64,000 nucleotides of DNA from Colwellia sp. 12G3 (GCF_002836775.1 NZ_PJAQ01000066.1:496001-560000), one strand, 5' to 3'. Shown: positions 18,079 to 28,475, counted from the stretch's first letter. The notes: generated by a model from the letters alone, not told the origin. A program made the numbers and translations.

Positions 18079-18702
18079 ATGGAACATTATTTAAGTATTT
18101 TTGTTAAAACCATTTTTATTGAGAACATGGCGTTAAGCTTCTTCTTAGGTATGTGTACTTTCTTAGCGGTATCAAAGAAAGTTAGCACAGCGATTGGTTT
18201 AGGTGTAGCAGTTGTTGTAGTACTTGGTTTAGCGGTTCCTGCTAACCAAATTATCTACCAGGCAATTTTAGCGCCGGGTGCACTTGATAGTTTAATGGGT
18301 ATAACTGATCCGAAAGAATCAATTGATCTTAGCTTCTTGTCATTTATTACCTTTATCGGCGTTATTGCTGCTTTAGTACAAATTTTGGAAATGTTGTTAG
18401 ATAAATACTTTCCTGCTTTGTATCAAGCGCTTGGCATCTTTTTACCTTTAATCACGGTTAACTGTGCCATTTTTGGTGCGGTATCCTTTATGGTTGCGAA
18501 AAACCTTACCCTTGGCGAAAGTGTCGTTTACGGCGTTGGTTCAGGTATAGGTTGGATGTTAGCAATTGTGTTGATGGCTGGTTTGCGCGAAAAGATGAAA
18601 TATTCTGATGTGCCAAACGGTTTGAAAGGTTTAGGTATTACATTTATTACTGCTGGATTGATGGCTTTTGGCTTCTTATCTTTCGGTGGTATTTCGTTAT
18701 AA
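18079..18702 (+). CDS. nqrE: Na+-translocating NADH:quinone reductase subunit E
   Basis: Partner of NqrD, 207 residues with six predicted helices. Conserved Cys residues are in [15 protein letters not shown] and [16 protein letters not shown], the positions that hold the membrane iron-sulfur cluster. It is a few residues longer than the Vibrio protein (198). It is separated from nqrF by 63 bp, the only real gap inside the operon. Confidence 0.95.
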   Translation: MEHYLSIFVKTIFIENMALSFFLGMCTFLAVSKKVSTAIGLGVAVVVVLGLAVPANQIIYQAILAPGALDSLMGITDPKESIDLSFLSFITFIGVIAALVQILEMLLDKYFPALYQALGIFLPLITVNCAIFGAVSFMVAKNLTLGESVVYGVGSGIGWMLAIVLMAGLREKMKYSDVPNGLKGLGITFITAGLMAFGFLSFGGISL

Positions 18703-18765
18703 ATTTGGTTGGTGTAAGACAAATTACTTTGCCTTACACCCTTAAAGCAGTTTAAGGAAAAGTCG

Positions 18766-19989
18766 ATGGAAATAATTCTCGGCGTATCGATGTTTACCGC
18801 GATAATTATTGCCTTAGTCTTAGTGATTTTATTTGCTAAATCTAAGTTAGTATCAAGTGGTGAAGTAACGATCAGTATAAATGGCGATCCGACTAAAGCA
18901 GTTAAAACTGCTGCAGGTGGTAAATTATTAGGTGCATTAGCTGATCAAGGGATTTTTATTCCTTCAGCATGTGGCGGCGGTGGTACTTGTGGCCAATGTC
19001 GTGTTGATGTGCATTCAGGTGGTGGCGATATTCTTCCAACGGAAGAAGGTCACATCAATAAACGTGAAGCCAAAGCTGGCTGTCGTTTAGCGTGTCAAGT
19101 TGCTGTTAAGCAAGACATGGATATTGTAGTTGAAGATGAAATCTTCGGTGTTCAACAATGGGAATGTGAAGTTATCTCAAACGATAACAAAGCAACGTTC
19201 ATTAAAGAGCTTAAGCTACAAATTCCTAATGGTGAATCAGTACCGTTTAAAGCGGGTGGTTACATTCAAATTGAAGCACCAGCACATCATGTTAAATACA
19301 GTGATTTCGATATTGATGAGCAGTACCGTGGCGATTGGAAACATTTTGGTTTCTTCGATGTAGAGTCAAAAGTAGACACAGATACATTACGTGCTTACTC
19401 AATGGCTAACTACCCAGAAGAAGCGGGCATTATTATGCTTAACGTACGTATTGCTACGCCTCCTCCTGGACGTTTACATTTACCAGCAGGTAAAATGTCA
19501 TCATACATCTTCAGTCTTAAAGCTGGCGATAAAGTAACTATTTCTGGTCCATTTGGTGAGTTTTTCGCTAAAGAGACTGATAACGAAATGGTATTTATTG
19601 GTGGTGGTGCTGGTATGGCGCCAATGCGTTCTCATATCTTTGATCAACTTAAACGTTTGAACTCTAAGCGTAAGATGAGCTTTTGGTATGGTGCACGTTC
19701 TAAACGTGAAATGTTCTATGAAGATGATTATAACGGCTTAGCGGCTGATAATGATAACTTTGATTGGCATGTCGCTTTATCTGATCCACAACCTGAAGAT
19801 AACTGGGATGGCTTAACTGGTTTTATCCATAATGTTCTTTTTGAAGAATATTTGAAAGACCATGAAGCACCAGAAGATTGTGAATACTACATGTGTGGTC
19901 CTCCAATGATGAATGCTGCAGTTATCGGTATGCTTAAAGATCTTGGTGTAGAAGACGAGAACATAATGTTGGATGACTTCGGTGGCTAA
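18766..19989 (+). CDS. nqrF: Na+-translocating NADH:quinone reductase subunit F
   Basis: NADH-oxidising entry subunit, 407 residues. One N-terminal membrane helix (residues 4-24) is followed by a [2Fe-2S] ferredoxin domain with [10 protein letters not shown] at about 69-78 and a later Cys at about 111 (AGCRL), then FAD- and NADH-binding domains (RAYSMANYP near 210, [11 protein letters not shown] near 285, and [10 protein letters not shown] near 376). The operon ends here: a palindrome starts 20 bp after the stop and a strong terminator lies at 20133. Confidence 0.96.
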   Translation: MEIILGVSMFTAIIIALVLVILFAKSKLVSSGEVTISINGDPTKAVKTAAGGKLLGALADQGIFIPSACGGGGTCGQCRVDVHSGGGDILPTEEGHINKREAKAGCRLACQVAVKQDMDIVVEDEIFGVQQWECEVISNDNKATFIKELKLQIPNGESVPFKAGGYIQIEAPAHHVKYSDFDIDEQYRGDWKHFGFFDVESKVDTDTLRAYSMANYPEEAGIIMLNVRIATPPPGRLHLPAGKMSSYIFSLKAGDKVTISGPFGEFFAKETDNEMVFIGGGAGMAPMRSHIFDQLKRLNSKRKMSFWYGARSKREMFYEDDYNGLAADNDNFDWHVALSDPQPEDNWDGLTGFIHNVLFEEYLKDHEAPEDCEYYMCGPPMMNAAVIGMLKDLGVEDENIMLDDFGG

Positions 19990-20008
19990 TATTTTAGTTT
20001 AAACGTGT

Positions 20009-20088
20009 ATAGAGGCACTACTTCATCGTTGGATGTACTCACCTATAGTCATAGGCTCCGTGCATCCGCCTTGAATTAGTCTCTCTAT
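20009..20088 (-). repeat. palindromic element P1, copy F (behind nqrF)
   Basis: An imperfect palindrome of about 80 bp. The plus strand reads GTACTCA, then the stem CCTAT/ATAGG around loop AGTC (20042-20055), then CTCCGTGC, the same boxes as in five other copies where the stem is YTGAC/GTCAR. The arms (ATAGAG at 20009, CTCTAT at 20083) pair with each other but are unlike the arms of other copies. It starts 20 bp after the nqrF stop. The strand given is the one reading GCACGGAG. Confidence 0.7.
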
Positions 20089-20132
20089 CCAACGCTTAAT
20101 TTTAAAATATACTATTGAAAAGCATTTGAAAT

Positions 20133-20163
20133 AAAGACGACTTCGGTCGTCTTTTTATTTTTT
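20133..20163 (+). terminator. rho-independent terminator after the nqr operon
   Basis: A perfect 9-bp stem AAAGACGAC/GTCGTCTTT closes a TTCG tetraloop and runs into a T-rich tract. It lies between nqrF and apbE, so apbE needs readthrough or its own promoter. Confidence 0.88.
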
Positions 20164-20172
20164 GAATAGAGG

Positions 20173-20220
20173 TTATTTATATCGCTATGTTTTTTATTGA
20201 AAATATAGCGATATAAATAA
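20173..20220. promoter_or_regulatory. perfect 16-bp inverted repeat in front of apbE
   Basis: TTATTTATATCGCTAT (20173-20188) is repeated exactly in inverse at 20205-20220 with a 16-bp spacer. It ends 16 bp before the apbE start. A weak promoter (TTGAAA 20197-20202, AATAAT 20219-20224, 16-bp spacer) overlaps its right arm, so it could be an operator or an mRNA hairpin. Confidence 0.6.
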
Positions 20221-20236
20221 TAATTTGGAATCACAC

Positions 20237-21268
20237 ATGAATAAATTGAAATTCGCGTTGTTAACGGCTTTGGTGTTGGCATTGTCAGCTTGCTTCCCAA
20301 GTAATAATACCGGTAAAGAAGAAATCTTATTGCAAGGTCGTACTATGGGCACGACTTATAATATTAAAGTTGTTGGCACTAAAGAGCAGATTAAAGCACT
20401 TAACTTGCAGCAAAAAATTGATGACGTGTTAAAACAAGTGAATCAAGAGATGTCGACTTATATTAAAAGTTCTGAAATCTCAAAGTTTAATCAATCTACC
20501 TCAACTGACTCTATCGAAGTTTCCCCTGGTTTTGCTCGCGTACTTAAAGAATCAATTCGCCTTGGTCAGTTAAGTGAAGGTAAGCTAGATGTGACTGTTG
20601 GTCCATTAGTAAACTTATGGGGCTTTGGTCCAGAACAGCGTCCTGATAAAGTGCCTAGTGATGTGGTGTTAGCGGCAACAAAAAAACGCGTAGGTCTACA
20701 AAACTTAGTATTAGAAGGTAATCTGCTTTCTAAAAAAATACCTGACTTATATGTTGATCTGTCTACCACTGCAAAAGGCTACGGTGTTGATGTTGTTGCT
20801 GAGTTAATAGAAAAGAATGGCATAGTTAACTATTTAGTTGAAATTGGCGGAGAAATGCGATTAAGAGGCTTTAAACATACAGGTGAACTGTGGGCTATCG
20901 CAATTGAGAAACCGATTCTAGATCCAAGTGGTGAAGAGCGCGCTATTCATCAAGTTATTATTCCTAAAGATAATGCCGTTGCAACGTCAGGTGATTACCG
21001 CAATTACTTTGAAGCCGATGGTCGACGTTTTTCTCATATTATAGACCCCAATACAGGTAAGCCTATTGATCACAATCTAGTTTCAGTTACTGTGATTCAT
21101 GCTTCGTCGATGACCGCCGATGGTTTATCAACTACCTTGATGGTGATGGGCATGGAAAAAGGTATGGCCTTTGCGATTAAAAATAATCTCGCAGCATTAT
21201 TTATTTCTAAGACTGAAAATGGCTTTGATGAGCAATTTACGGTAAAATTCAAACAATATTTGAAGTAA
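20237..21268 (+). CDS. apbE: FAD:protein FMN transferase ApbE, lipoprotein
   Basis: Transfers FMN from FAD to Thr residues of NqrB and NqrC on the periplasmic side. The ATG at 20237 gives 343 residues with a lipoprotein signal ending in LALSAC. Family motifs are GRTMGTTYNIKV (about residue 36-47), DLSTTAKGYGVD and VEIGGEMRLRG in the middle, and ATSGDYRNYFEADGRRFSHI with IDPNTGKPI near 255-280, then MTADGLSTTLMVMG with the metal-binding Asp. It follows the nqr operon, which encodes its substrates, and precedes nqrM. Confidence 0.95.
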   Translation: MNKLKFALLTALVLALSACFPSNNTGKEEILLQGRTMGTTYNIKVVGTKEQIKALNLQQKIDDVLKQVNQEMSTYIKSSEISKFNQSTSTDSIEVSPGFARVLKESIRLGQLSEGKLDVTVGPLVNLWGFGPEQRPDKVPSDVVLAATKKRVGLQNLVLEGNLLSKKIPDLYVDLSTTAKGYGVDVVAELIEKNGIVNYLVEIGGEMRLRGFKHTGELWAIAIEKPILDPSGEERAIHQVIIPKDNAVATSGDYRNYFEADGRRFSHIIDPNTGKPIDHNLVSVTVIHASSMTADGLSTTLMVMGMEKGMAFAIKNNLAALFISKTENGFDEQFTVKFKQYLK

Positions 21269-21414
21269 CACCCATATAAATATCAATACATATAACATTA
21301 AGAGGGCAGTTCTTATTTTCAGATAAGGACTTTCCTATAATATTTATTACAATGACTCTGTTCCTGAGCATTGGCTGTTTAGTTTTTAGTTTAGTAAGTT
21401 GAGAGCATAAAATT

Positions 21415-21645
21415 ATGATGATTTTCTTTATTTCCTTTGGATTTTTCCTTGTTGTGGGCGCTGCTATGGCAGTAGGTTATATTTTTCAACATAAAACCCT
21501 AGCAGGTAGCTGTGGTGGTTTAGCCAGTGTTGGTATTGATAAAGAATGTAACTGTGACAACCCGTGTGAAAAGCGTCAAGAGCGTGAGAAAAAAGCCGCA
21601 CTTGAGCTAAATCTACAAAACAGAATTGATGTACAGAACTTATAG
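21415..21645 (+). CDS. nqrM: Na+-NQR maturation protein NqrM
   Basis: A 76-residue membrane-anchored protein required for insertion of the NqrD/NqrE iron centre. One N-terminal helix (residues 3-25) precedes a cysteine cluster: SCGGLASVGIDKECNCDNPCEKR, a spacing diagnostic of NqrM (formerly DUF539). It follows apbE by 146 bp on the same strand. A second ATG at residue 2 is possible. Confidence 0.93.
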   Translation: MMIFFISFGFFLVVGAAMAVGYIFQHKTLAGSCGGLASVGIDKECNCDNPCEKRQEREKKAALELNLQNRIDVQNL

Positions 21646-21703
21646 CATTTGACTAAGCTAACAGCTTCAGCCCAAAAAAGTTAACTGTTAAGGTTCGGCC
21701 AAT

Positions 21704-21739
21704 AAAAAAGGATAATGAATTACTTCATTATCCTTTTTT
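21704..21739. terminator. bidirectional terminator between nqrM and dxs
   Basis: The stem GGATAATGAA/TTCATTATCC is flanked by A and T runs on both sides, so it can serve nqrM (plus) and dxs (minus). Confidence 0.85.
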
Positions 21740-21765
21740 ATTGCCTGATAAATCTCGTAATAAAA

Positions 21766-23658
21766 TTAACTTATAAAGTTTTTGATTTTAGTGATAATAC
21801 CTTCGGCATCTAAACCTAACTCATGGTGCACTTCTTCTTGCGTACCATGCTTAACAAAGTGATCGGTAACACCAATATTGAGAATAACAACAGGTTTACC
21901 TTGAGCAAGTAGGTATTCGTTTACGCTTGAGCCAGCACCACCAGCGATGGCATTATCCTCAATCGTTACCAGACAGTCATGAGTTGCATTTAGCTTATCA
22001 ATAAGTGATTCATCGAGGGGTTTAACAAAACGCATATCTACTAACGTAGCATTAAGTTCCCGTGCAGCTTTTTTCGCTTCACCTAGCATAGTACCAAAAC
22101 TTAACATGGCAATGCTCTTGCTTGTTGGCTCTTTGTTGTCTACAGATTGCGCTTCAAGAATAGTCACACCTTTGCCTAATTCAATGGTTTCATCAACACC
22201 CGGTAGAATTTCGCCGGTACCGTTACCACGGGGATAGCGGACAACGCTAGGACCATTTAATTTAAAACCAGTATTTAACATTAACTGACATTCACGCTCG
22301 TTGGATGGTGCCATGATAACGGTATTAGGAATACATCGTAAAAAACTTAAATCAAAAACGCCTTGATGCGTTGCACCATCGGCACCTACGATACCAGCGC
22401 GATCAACAGCAAACATTACCGGCAAGTTTTGTATCGCTACATCGTGAATGAATTGATCATAGCCACGTTGTAAAAAGCTAGAATAAATAGCAACTACAGG
22501 TTTTTGACCACCTATAGCAAGACCAGCAGCATATGTTACCGCGTGTTGCTCAGCAATGGCGACATCAAAGTATTGATCCGGAAAACGTTGGCTGAATTCG
22601 ACCATACCAGAGCCTTCAGCCATAGCTGGCGTAACCGCAACTAATTTATTATCAACTTCAGCTGTTTTACATAACCAATCGCCAAAAATTTTCGAATAAG
22701 TAGGTAAGCTAGGTTTTGATTGAGGTAAGTTAGTTTCTTCCGGGTTAAATTTAGGTACGGCGTGATATTTTATCGGGTCTTGCTCAGCGGCATGGTAACC
22801 CTTACCCTTAGTCGTAACCACGTGTAAAAACTGTGGGCCTTTGAGATTACGCATGTTCTTGATTGTTGTGACTAAGCTATCGACATCGTGGCCGTCAATG
22901 GGGCCAATATAATTAAACCCTAGCTCTTCAAAAAAAGTACTTGGCACAACCATGCCTTTTAAATGTTCTTCAGCGCGGCTAGCTAGCTCTTTAATTGGCG
23001 GGATATTGCCTAATAATTTTTTACTACCTTCTCGAAAACCAGTGAATATACTGCCGGATAGTAATTTTGCTAAATGATTATTTAATGCGCCAACATTTTT
23101 TGAAATTGACATGTCATTATCATTTAATATGACTAACATATCCTTTTTGATATCACCGGCGTGATTTAAGGCTTCAAAAGCCATACCCGCGGTCATTGCT
23201 CCATCACCAATAACGGCAACAGTTTTACGATTCTTTGCTTCTTTTTCAGCGGCGACAGCCAAACCTAACGCAGCAGAAATTGAAGTACTTGAATGACCCA
23301 CACTTAACGTATCGTACTCACTTTCTTCTCGCCAAGGAAAAGGATGTAAACCACCTTTTTGCCTTATAGTGTGAAGTTGATCGCGCCTGCCAGTTAAAAT
23401 TTTATGTGGATAAGCCTGATGACCTACATCCCAAATCAAGTGATCAAAAGGCGTGTTGTACACATAATGCAAAGCAACGGTAAGCTCAATTGTTCCAAGG
23501 CCTGATGCAAAGTGCCCACTACTTTTACTTACTGAATTAAGTAAGTAACTACGCAATTCATTACTAATACGTGTCAGCTGTTCCTTCGGCATATTGCGCA
23601 AATCTTCTGGAATATTAATCTGAGAAAGTAGTGGGTAGTCTGCAAGGTTTGTAGTCAT
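21766..23658 (-). CDS. dxs: 1-deoxy-D-xylulose-5-phosphate synthase
   Basis: First enzyme of the MEP pathway, using thiamine diphosphate to join pyruvate and glyceraldehyde 3-phosphate. The 630-residue protein (E. coli 620) has the ThDP-binding stretch [20 protein letters not shown] near residue 150 with the NDNDMSIS sequence after it, the transketolase pyrimidine domain at about 320-480 ([18 protein letters not shown] with the catalytic Glu) and [15 protein letters not shown]. It follows ispA after 74 bp in the usual xseB-ispA-dxs operon. Confidence 0.96.
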   Translation of the reverse strand: MTTNLADYPLLSQINIPEDLRNMPKEQLTRISNELRSYLLNSVSKSSGHFASGLGTIELTVALHYVYNTPFDHLIWDVGHQAYPHKILTGRRDQLHTIRQKGGLHPFPWREESEYDTLSVGHSSTSISAALGLAVAAEKEAKNRKTVAVIGDGAMTAGMAFEALNHAGDIKKDMLVILNDNDMSISKNVGALNNHLAKLLSGSIFTGFREGSKKLLGNIPPIKELASRAEEHLKGMVVPSTFFEELGFNYIGPIDGHDVDSLVTTIKNMRNLKGPQFLHVVTTKGKGYHAAEQDPIKYHAVPKFNPEETNLPQSKPSLPTYSKIFGDWLCKTAEVDNKLVAVTPAMAEGSGMVEFSQRFPDQYFDVAIAEQHAVTYAAGLAIGGQKPVVAIYSSFLQRGYDQFIHDVAIQNLPVMFAVDRAGIVGADGATHQGVFDLSFLRCIPNTVIMAPSNERECQLMLNTGFKLNGPSVVRYPRGNGTGEILPGVDETIELGKGVTILEAQSVDNKEPTSKSIAMLSFGTMLGEAKKAARELNATLVDMRFVKPLDESLIDKLNATHDCLVTIEDNAIAGGAGSSVNEYLLAQGKPVVILNIGVTDHFVKHGTQEEVHHELGLDAEGIITKIKNFIS

Positions 23659-23732
23659 AGTTTGTCTATTGGTAATAATAATTTAATTTAAAGTTTTGCT
23701 GCACATAACCTAGAAATAATCAGCCTAGGTAC

Positions 23733-24635
23733 TTAGTGACTGCGCTTAACAATAAAGGTAGCAAAATCTGCTAAAGATTGGGTATTGTAAGGTAATCTAG
23801 TCAAAGCTTGAAGTGCTTGTTGTAATAAGTTTTCCGCTTTGTCTTGTGCGCCTTGTAAACCAAGTAGTGCAGGATAGGTACTTTTGTTAGCTGCTAGGTC
23901 AGAGCCAACAGGCTTACCTAACACTTCTTCGGTTGACGTTAAGTCAATAATATCATCCTGTACTTGGTAAGCTAGGCCAATAAGCTGTGCGTATTCGCTT
24001 AAATTTTTCTTATGTTCTTCGGTGACCTGTTCACTACACATGGCTGGCATTAATACGGAAGCTTTTAACAAAGCGCCGGTTTTAAGAGAGTGTAAAACTT
24101 CCAGTTCACATAGTGAAATGCCTTTACCGGTGGCGGCTAAATCAAGCGCTTGTCCGCCACACATGCCTTGGTAACCCGAAGCACTAACTAATTGTTGAAT
24201 AAGCTCTACTTGAATAGGAATCCTAGATGAGCTTTGATTGGTTGTAAACAAGTGATTAGCCAAAATATCAAAAGCCAATGTTTGCAATGCATCACCCGCT
24301 AATATAGCCGTCGCTTCATTAAAAGCTTTGTGGCAAGTCGGCTGACCACGCCTCAAGTCATCGTCATCCATAGCAGGTAAATCATCATGTAAAAGCGAGT
24401 AAGCATGAATGCATTCTAGTGCCCCAGCTACCGCGTCTATATCATTTAAGTCAGCTGATAACGCTTCACCGGTAATATAGGCTAAGTAAGGACGCATACG
24501 TTTGCCGCCGATAAGCAGTCCATAACGCATAGCTTCAAGTAGTTTAGGATCGTTAATCGTGAGTTCTTCAAGCTTGGTAGCTAAAAAATTATTAATACGT
24601 TGTTGATAATAATCATAAGAAGTCAGAATTATCAT
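23733..24635 (-). CDS. ispA: farnesyl diphosphate synthase
   Basis: Makes FPP from IPP and DMAPP/GPP. The 300-residue protein has the first aspartate-rich motif LLHDDLPAMDDDDLRRG (about 81-97) and the second VQDDIIDLTSTEE (near 224-236), and GGKRMRPYL near 43 for substrate phosphate binding. Its ATG overlaps the xseB stop (TAATG). Confidence 0.95.
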   Translation of the reverse strand: MIILTSYDYYQQRINNFLATKLEELTINDPKLLEAMRYGLLIGGKRMRPYLAYITGEALSADLNDIDAVAGALECIHAYSLLHDDLPAMDDDDLRRGQPTCHKAFNEATAILAGDALQTLAFDILANHLFTTNQSSSRIPIQVELIQQLVSASGYQGMCGGQALDLAATGKGISLCELEVLHSLKTGALLKASVLMPAMCSEQVTEEHKKNLSEYAQLIGLAYQVQDDIIDLTSTEEVLGKPVGSDLAANKSTYPALLGLQGAQDKAENLLQQALQALTRLPYNTQSLADFATFIVKRSH

Positions 24636-24883
24636 TAACTATTGCCTGCACTGCTATCAAAGTCAGTAAGCTGGGCAGTGCCATTTTTATCGAGCAAAAT
24701 TTGTACTTTTTGCTCAGCAGCTTGCAACTTCACTTGACTTAATTGGCTCAGATTCAAACCGCGTTCAAAAAGAGCCATCGATTCTTCTAAGCTTAAATCG
24801 CCTTGCTCTAAACTTTGCACTATGGTGTCAAGTTCATTTAATGATTCTTCAAAAGAGAGGTTTTCTAGTTTCTTTTTAGCCAT
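24635..24883 (-). CDS. xseB: exodeoxyribonuclease VII small subunit
   Basis: Small subunit of exonuclease VII, 82 residues, predicted as a helical hairpin. FEESLNELDTIVQSLEQGDLSLEESMALFERG is the family core (residues 10-41). It is the first gene of the xseB-ispA-dxs operon on the minus strand and overlaps ispA by one base. Confidence 0.94.
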   Translation of the reverse strand: MAKKKLENLSFEESLNELDTIVQSLEQGDLSLEESMALFERGLNLSQLSQVKLQAAEQKVQILLDKNGTAQLTDFDSSAGNS

Positions 24884-24998
24884 GATTTTTGCTCTAATTA
24901 CCTAGCGGTTAATTTAATTTGGCAAACTTACCTTAGCTTGCAGCGTGGGTCAATTAACCTACTTCAATTATTGTTCTAAAAATATTTTATCATTAGTG

Positions 24999-25025
24999 TT
25001 AAGTTATTGACACTACGGGCGATAA
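24999..25025 (+). promoter_or_regulatory. possible flagellar sigma28 (FliA) promoter for pomAB
   Basis: TTAAGTTA, 11 bases, then GGCGATAA resembles the FliA consensus TAAAGTTT-N11-GCCGATAA (6 of 8 and 7 of 8). It lies about 180 bp before pomA. A second, sigma70-like option is TTGAAG/TAGTAT near 25114-25143. Confidence 0.4.
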
Positions 25026-25204
25026 TAAACTTAGTTGCGTATTTTATTATTAGTGAATAATTCGTGAGTTATTAGCGAATAGTTATCACATAATGTACTA
25101 TTCTTTTATTGAAGTGCGGTCTTAATAGCATTTAGTATAAAGAAGTGAGTCCTTTTTTATATTATTGCTATAAACGTGATGAGTAAGTTGTTTAGGAGAG
25201 TTTT

Positions 25205-25969
25205 GTGGATTTAGCGACGATAATTGGTATTTTAGGTGCCATCGGTTTATTAATTATGGCGATGGTATTATCAGGCGACATTATGATGTTCGCTGATACC
25301 CAGTCAGTTATTATTGTTTTTGGTGGTTCTGTTTTCATCGTATTAGCTAACTATAGCTTGGGTCAGTTTTTTGGTATTGGAAAAATTATAGCCAAAGCTT
25401 TTATGTTTAAGCTGGAAAAGCCAGAAGAGTTAATTGAAAAAGCTGTTGATATGGCAGATGCCGCACGTAAAGGTGGATTTTTAGCGTTAGAAGAAGCAGA
25501 AATAACCAACCCTTTTATGCAAAAGGGCGTTGATATGTTGGTTGATGGGCACGATGCCGACGTAGTGAGAGCTACCTTGCAGAAAGATATTAACTTAACC
25601 ACAGAGCGACATGAAACTGGCTCGAATATGATGATGGCCCTTGCTGATGTCGCTCCTGCAATGGGTATGATAGGCACCCTAATAGGTCTAGTCGCTATGT
25701 TATCTAATATGGATGACCCAAAATCCATTGGTCCAGCTATGGCTGTCGCCTTACTAACAACTCTTTACGGTGCTTTTCTCGCGAACGTTATTGCTATTCC
25801 TATCGCTTCAAAATTGAAACTTCGTATGGCTGAAGAAAAAATGAACCAAGAGCTAGTGCTTGATGCGGTGCTCGGTATTCAAGACGGTCAAAATCCCCGT
25901 GTTATCGAAGGCTTATTAAGAAATTATTTGGCTGAAGGTAAGAGAAAAATCGATACCACCGAAGAGTAG
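25205..25969 (+). CDS. pomA: flagellar motor stator protein PomA (MotA family)
   Basis: Membrane subunit of the ion-driven flagellar stator; with PomB it forms a sodium channel that drives the rotor. It begins with GTG preceded by AGGAGA; 254 residues. Four membrane helices are visible (about 3-23, 32-50, 150-170, 182-203). The third and fourth carry the channel motifs PAMGMIGTLIGLV and GPAMAVALLTTLYGAFLANV. The cytoplasmic loop at 60-145 has the charged residues that contact FliG. The next gene encodes the partner 13 bp downstream. Sodium rather than proton use is inferred from similarity to Vibrio PomA. Confidence 0.9.
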   Translation: MDLATIIGILGAIGLLIMAMVLSGDIMMFADTQSVIIVFGGSVFIVLANYSLGQFFGIGKIIAKAFMFKLEKPEELIEKAVDMADAARKGGFLALEEAEITNPFMQKGVDMLVDGHDADVVRATLQKDINLTTERHETGSNMMMALADVAPAMGMIGTLIGLVAMLSNMDDPKSIGPAMAVALLTTLYGAFLANVIAIPIASKLKLRMAEEKMNQELVLDAVLGIQDGQNPRVIEGLLRNYLAEGKRKIDTTEE

Positions 25970-25982
25970 CGGGAGTTGACTT

Positions 25983-26927
25983 ATGTCTGAACAAAAATGT
26001 AAATGTCCACCACCAGGACTACCTGCTTGGATGGGGACTTTTGCTGATCTAATGTCTCTGTTAATGTGCTTTTTCGTGTTACTTCTATCCTTTTCGGAAA
26101 TGGATGTTTTAAAGTTTAAGCAAATTGCAGGTTCAATGAAATTCGCTTTTGGTGTGCAAAATAAAATTGAAGTAAAAGATATTCCTAAAGGTACCAGTAT
26201 TATTGCCCAAGAGTTCCGTCCAGGAAAACCAGAGCCAACGCCTATTGAAGTGATTCAGCAACAAACGATGGAAATGACTCAGCAAATGCTTGAATTTCAA
26301 GCGGGTGATGAAACATCTGCGGGGGGGCGACAGGAGCAGCGTGGTACTGAGCGTGGCGGTCAATCTCAAAATACCGAGGATGCACTTTCACAACAAGCAG
26401 TGCAACAGGCTAAAGATGATTTAGAGCAAGCGGCACAAGAGCAAGTAAATGAATTAGTCAAAAAAATTGCTGAACAGCTGGAACAACAAATTCAAGATGG
26501 CGCGATAGAGCTCGAGTCACTGGGTCAACAAGTTATAATTCGCATAAGAGAGAATGGCTCTTTTCCTTCAGGATCTGCATTCTTACAGCCTAAGTTTTGG
26601 CCTATAATTCATGAGATTGGCGAGTTATTAAATACTGTGCCGGGTGAAATAATGGTTTCAGGTAATACAGATAACCGTGGTGTTGATTCAGAATTGTTTA
26701 GTTCTAACTGGGATCTGTCGAGTAAACGTGCTGTGGCAATAGCGCATCAGTTGATTAAAGTACCAAACTTTGATCCTACTCGCTTAGTGGTTGCCGGTCA
26801 TGCCGATACCAGACCTTTAGTACCCAATACTAATGCGCTTAATCGTCGCCGTAATCGCCGTGTTGAAATTGCTATTAACCAAGGTAAAGCAAAAGAAACC
26901 GAGCGAATTGGTATCACTAAAGAATAG
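25983..26927 (+). CDS. pomB: flagellar motor stator protein PomB (MotB family)
   Basis: Peptidoglycan-anchored stator subunit, 314 residues. The single membrane helix has the ion-binding aspartate in TFADLMSLLMCFFVLLLSFSEMD (Asp about residue 22), with the SFSEMD ending typical of PomB. A long charged Gln/Glu-rich linker (about 85-180) precedes the OmpA-like peptidoglycan-binding domain (SGNTDNRG near 220, NRRRNRRVEIAI near 290). It is co-transcribed with pomA. Confidence 0.9.
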   Translation: MSEQKCKCPPPGLPAWMGTFADLMSLLMCFFVLLLSFSEMDVLKFKQIAGSMKFAFGVQNKIEVKDIPKGTSIIAQEFRPGKPEPTPIEVIQQQTMEMTQQMLEFQAGDETSAGGRQEQRGTERGGQSQNTEDALSQQAVQQAKDDLEQAAQEQVNELVKKIAEQLEQQIQDGAIELESLGQQVIIRIRENGSFPSGSAFLQPKFWPIIHEIGELLNTVPGEIMVSGNTDNRGVDSELFSSNWDLSSKRAVAIAHQLIKVPNFDPTRLVVAGHADTRPLVPNTNALNRRRNRRVEIAINQGKAKETERIGITKE

Positions 26928-26952
26928 AAATAAATACTTTAGTGTTAAAAGC

Positions 26953-26981
26953 TTAAAAAAGACAGACAAATAGTGTACAAT
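26953..26981 (+). promoter_or_regulatory. possible promoter of thiI
   Basis: TTAAAA (26953-26958) and TACAAT (26976-26981) are separated by 17 bp, 39 bases before the thiI start. The -10 is good, the -35 poor. Confidence 0.4.
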
Positions 26982-27020
26982 GCGCGCCATTATTTTTTTG
27001 TCTTTTTTAGGTCATAACCG

Positions 27021-28475
27021 ATGAAATTTATCGTAAAGCTTCAAGCAGAGATCACCATAAAATCTCGCCCTGTCCGTAAACGTTTTACTAAAATATTAGA
27101 GTCAAGCGTTAAGAATGTTTTGCGTCGTATTGACGAACAAGTCACTACACGTATGAACTGGGATAATATTGAAGTTAATACTAAAGACAATTCACCTGAA
27201 AACCGAGAACGCTTGGTAGAAGCGCTTAAGTGTATTCCAGGCATTCCTATATTTTTAGAAGTACAGCAAACGGAATTTGTTGATGTTCATGATATTTATG
27301 AAAAAACATTAGCTGTTCATGCTAAAAGTATTGAAAATAAGACTTTTTGCGTACGAGCCAAACGTACAGGGAATCATGATTTTAATTCACTAAAAGTTGA
27401 GCAATATGTGGGTGGGGGGTTAAATCAAGCGGTAGATAGTGCCAAGGTTAAACTAAAAAATCCAGATATTACGATACGTCTTGAAATAAAAAATAAAGAC
27501 TTATTTATTGTTACTGAACGTCATCAAGGATTAGGCGGCTTTCCAATAGCGACACAAGAAGATGTGTTATCGCTAATGTCGGGTGGTTTTGACTCAGGTG
27601 TTTCAAGTTACCAAATGATTAAAAAAGGTGCACGTACTCATTACTGTTTCTTTAATCTTGGTGGTTCAGCCCACGAAGTAGGTGTAAAACAAATCAGTTA
27701 TTATTTGTGGAACAAATTTGGTGCTTCACATAAAGTTAAATTCTTTGCGGTAGATTTTGAGCCTGTTGTTGCTGAGATTCTAGAAAATGTTGAAAATAGC
27801 CAGATGGGTGTTGTACTAAAACGAATGATGATTCGTGCAGCGACTAAAATAGCCGAGAAGGGCAAAATTCAAGCACTTGTTACCGGTGAAAGTTTAGGTC
27901 AGGTTTCAAGTCAAACCTTAACTAACTTAAACGTTATCAACCGTGTTACTGATACGCTGATTTTACGCCCATTAGCTGCGTACGATAAGCAAGATATTAT
28001 TGATATAGCACGCGAGATTGGCACTGAAGAATTCTCTAAAACCATTCCAGAATATTGTGGTGTTATTTCTAAAAAACCGACGGTTAAAGCTGTTTTATCT
28101 AAAGTTGAAGAAGAAGAAGGTAACTTTAACTTTGATGTTTTAGACAAGGTTATTAGTGAAACGCGTGTTTATGATATTCGTGATATTGGCAAAGAAGCTG
28201 AAGAAGAAATTCATGCGGTAGATCTTGTTGAAAACATTCCTGACAATGCCGTTGTTTTAGACATTCGTAGCCCTGAAGAAGAAGAAGATAAACCATTAGA
28301 GCTAGGTGATGTTGAAGTTAAGCACATCCCGTTTTACAAGCTATCTACACAGTTTGGTGACTTAGATATGACCAAAGAATACTTGTTGTATTGTGACCAT
28401 GGTGTAATGAGTAAACTACAAGCATTGTATTTACTTGATAATGGTTTCAAAAACGTAAAAGTGTATCGTCCTTAA
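27021..28475 (+). CDS. thiI: tRNA 4-thiouridine synthase ThiI with rhodanese domain
   Basis: Adenylates U8 of tRNA and transfers sulfur to it; in enterobacteria it also supplies sulfur for the thiamine thiazole. The 484-residue protein has a THUMP domain (about 60-165), a PP-loop ATPase with [12 protein letters not shown] near 190, and a C-terminal rhodanese domain whose active Cys lies in [11 protein letters not shown] near 457. The second conserved Cys is in [12 protein letters not shown] near 345. The presence of the rhodanese domain matches the E. coli-type enzyme. Confidence 0.95.
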   Translation: MKFIVKLQAEITIKSRPVRKRFTKILESSVKNVLRRIDEQVTTRMNWDNIEVNTKDNSPENRERLVEALKCIPGIPIFLEVQQTEFVDVHDIYEKTLAVHAKSIENKTFCVRAKRTGNHDFNSLKVEQYVGGGLNQAVDSAKVKLKNPDITIRLEIKNKDLFIVTERHQGLGGFPIATQEDVLSLMSGGFDSGVSSYQMIKKGARTHYCFFNLGGSAHEVGVKQISYYLWNKFGASHKVKFFAVDFEPVVAEILENVENSQMGVVLKRMMIRAATKIAEKGKIQALVTGESLGQVSSQTLTNLNVINRVTDTLILRPLAAYDKQDIIDIAREIGTEEFSKTIPEYCGVISKKPTVKAVLSKVEEEEGNFNFDVLDKVISETRVYDIRDIGKEAEEEIHAVDLVENIPDNAVVLDIRSPEEEEDKPLELGDVEVKHIPFYKLSTQFGDLDMTKEYLLYCDHGVMSKLQALYLLDNGFKNVKVYRP

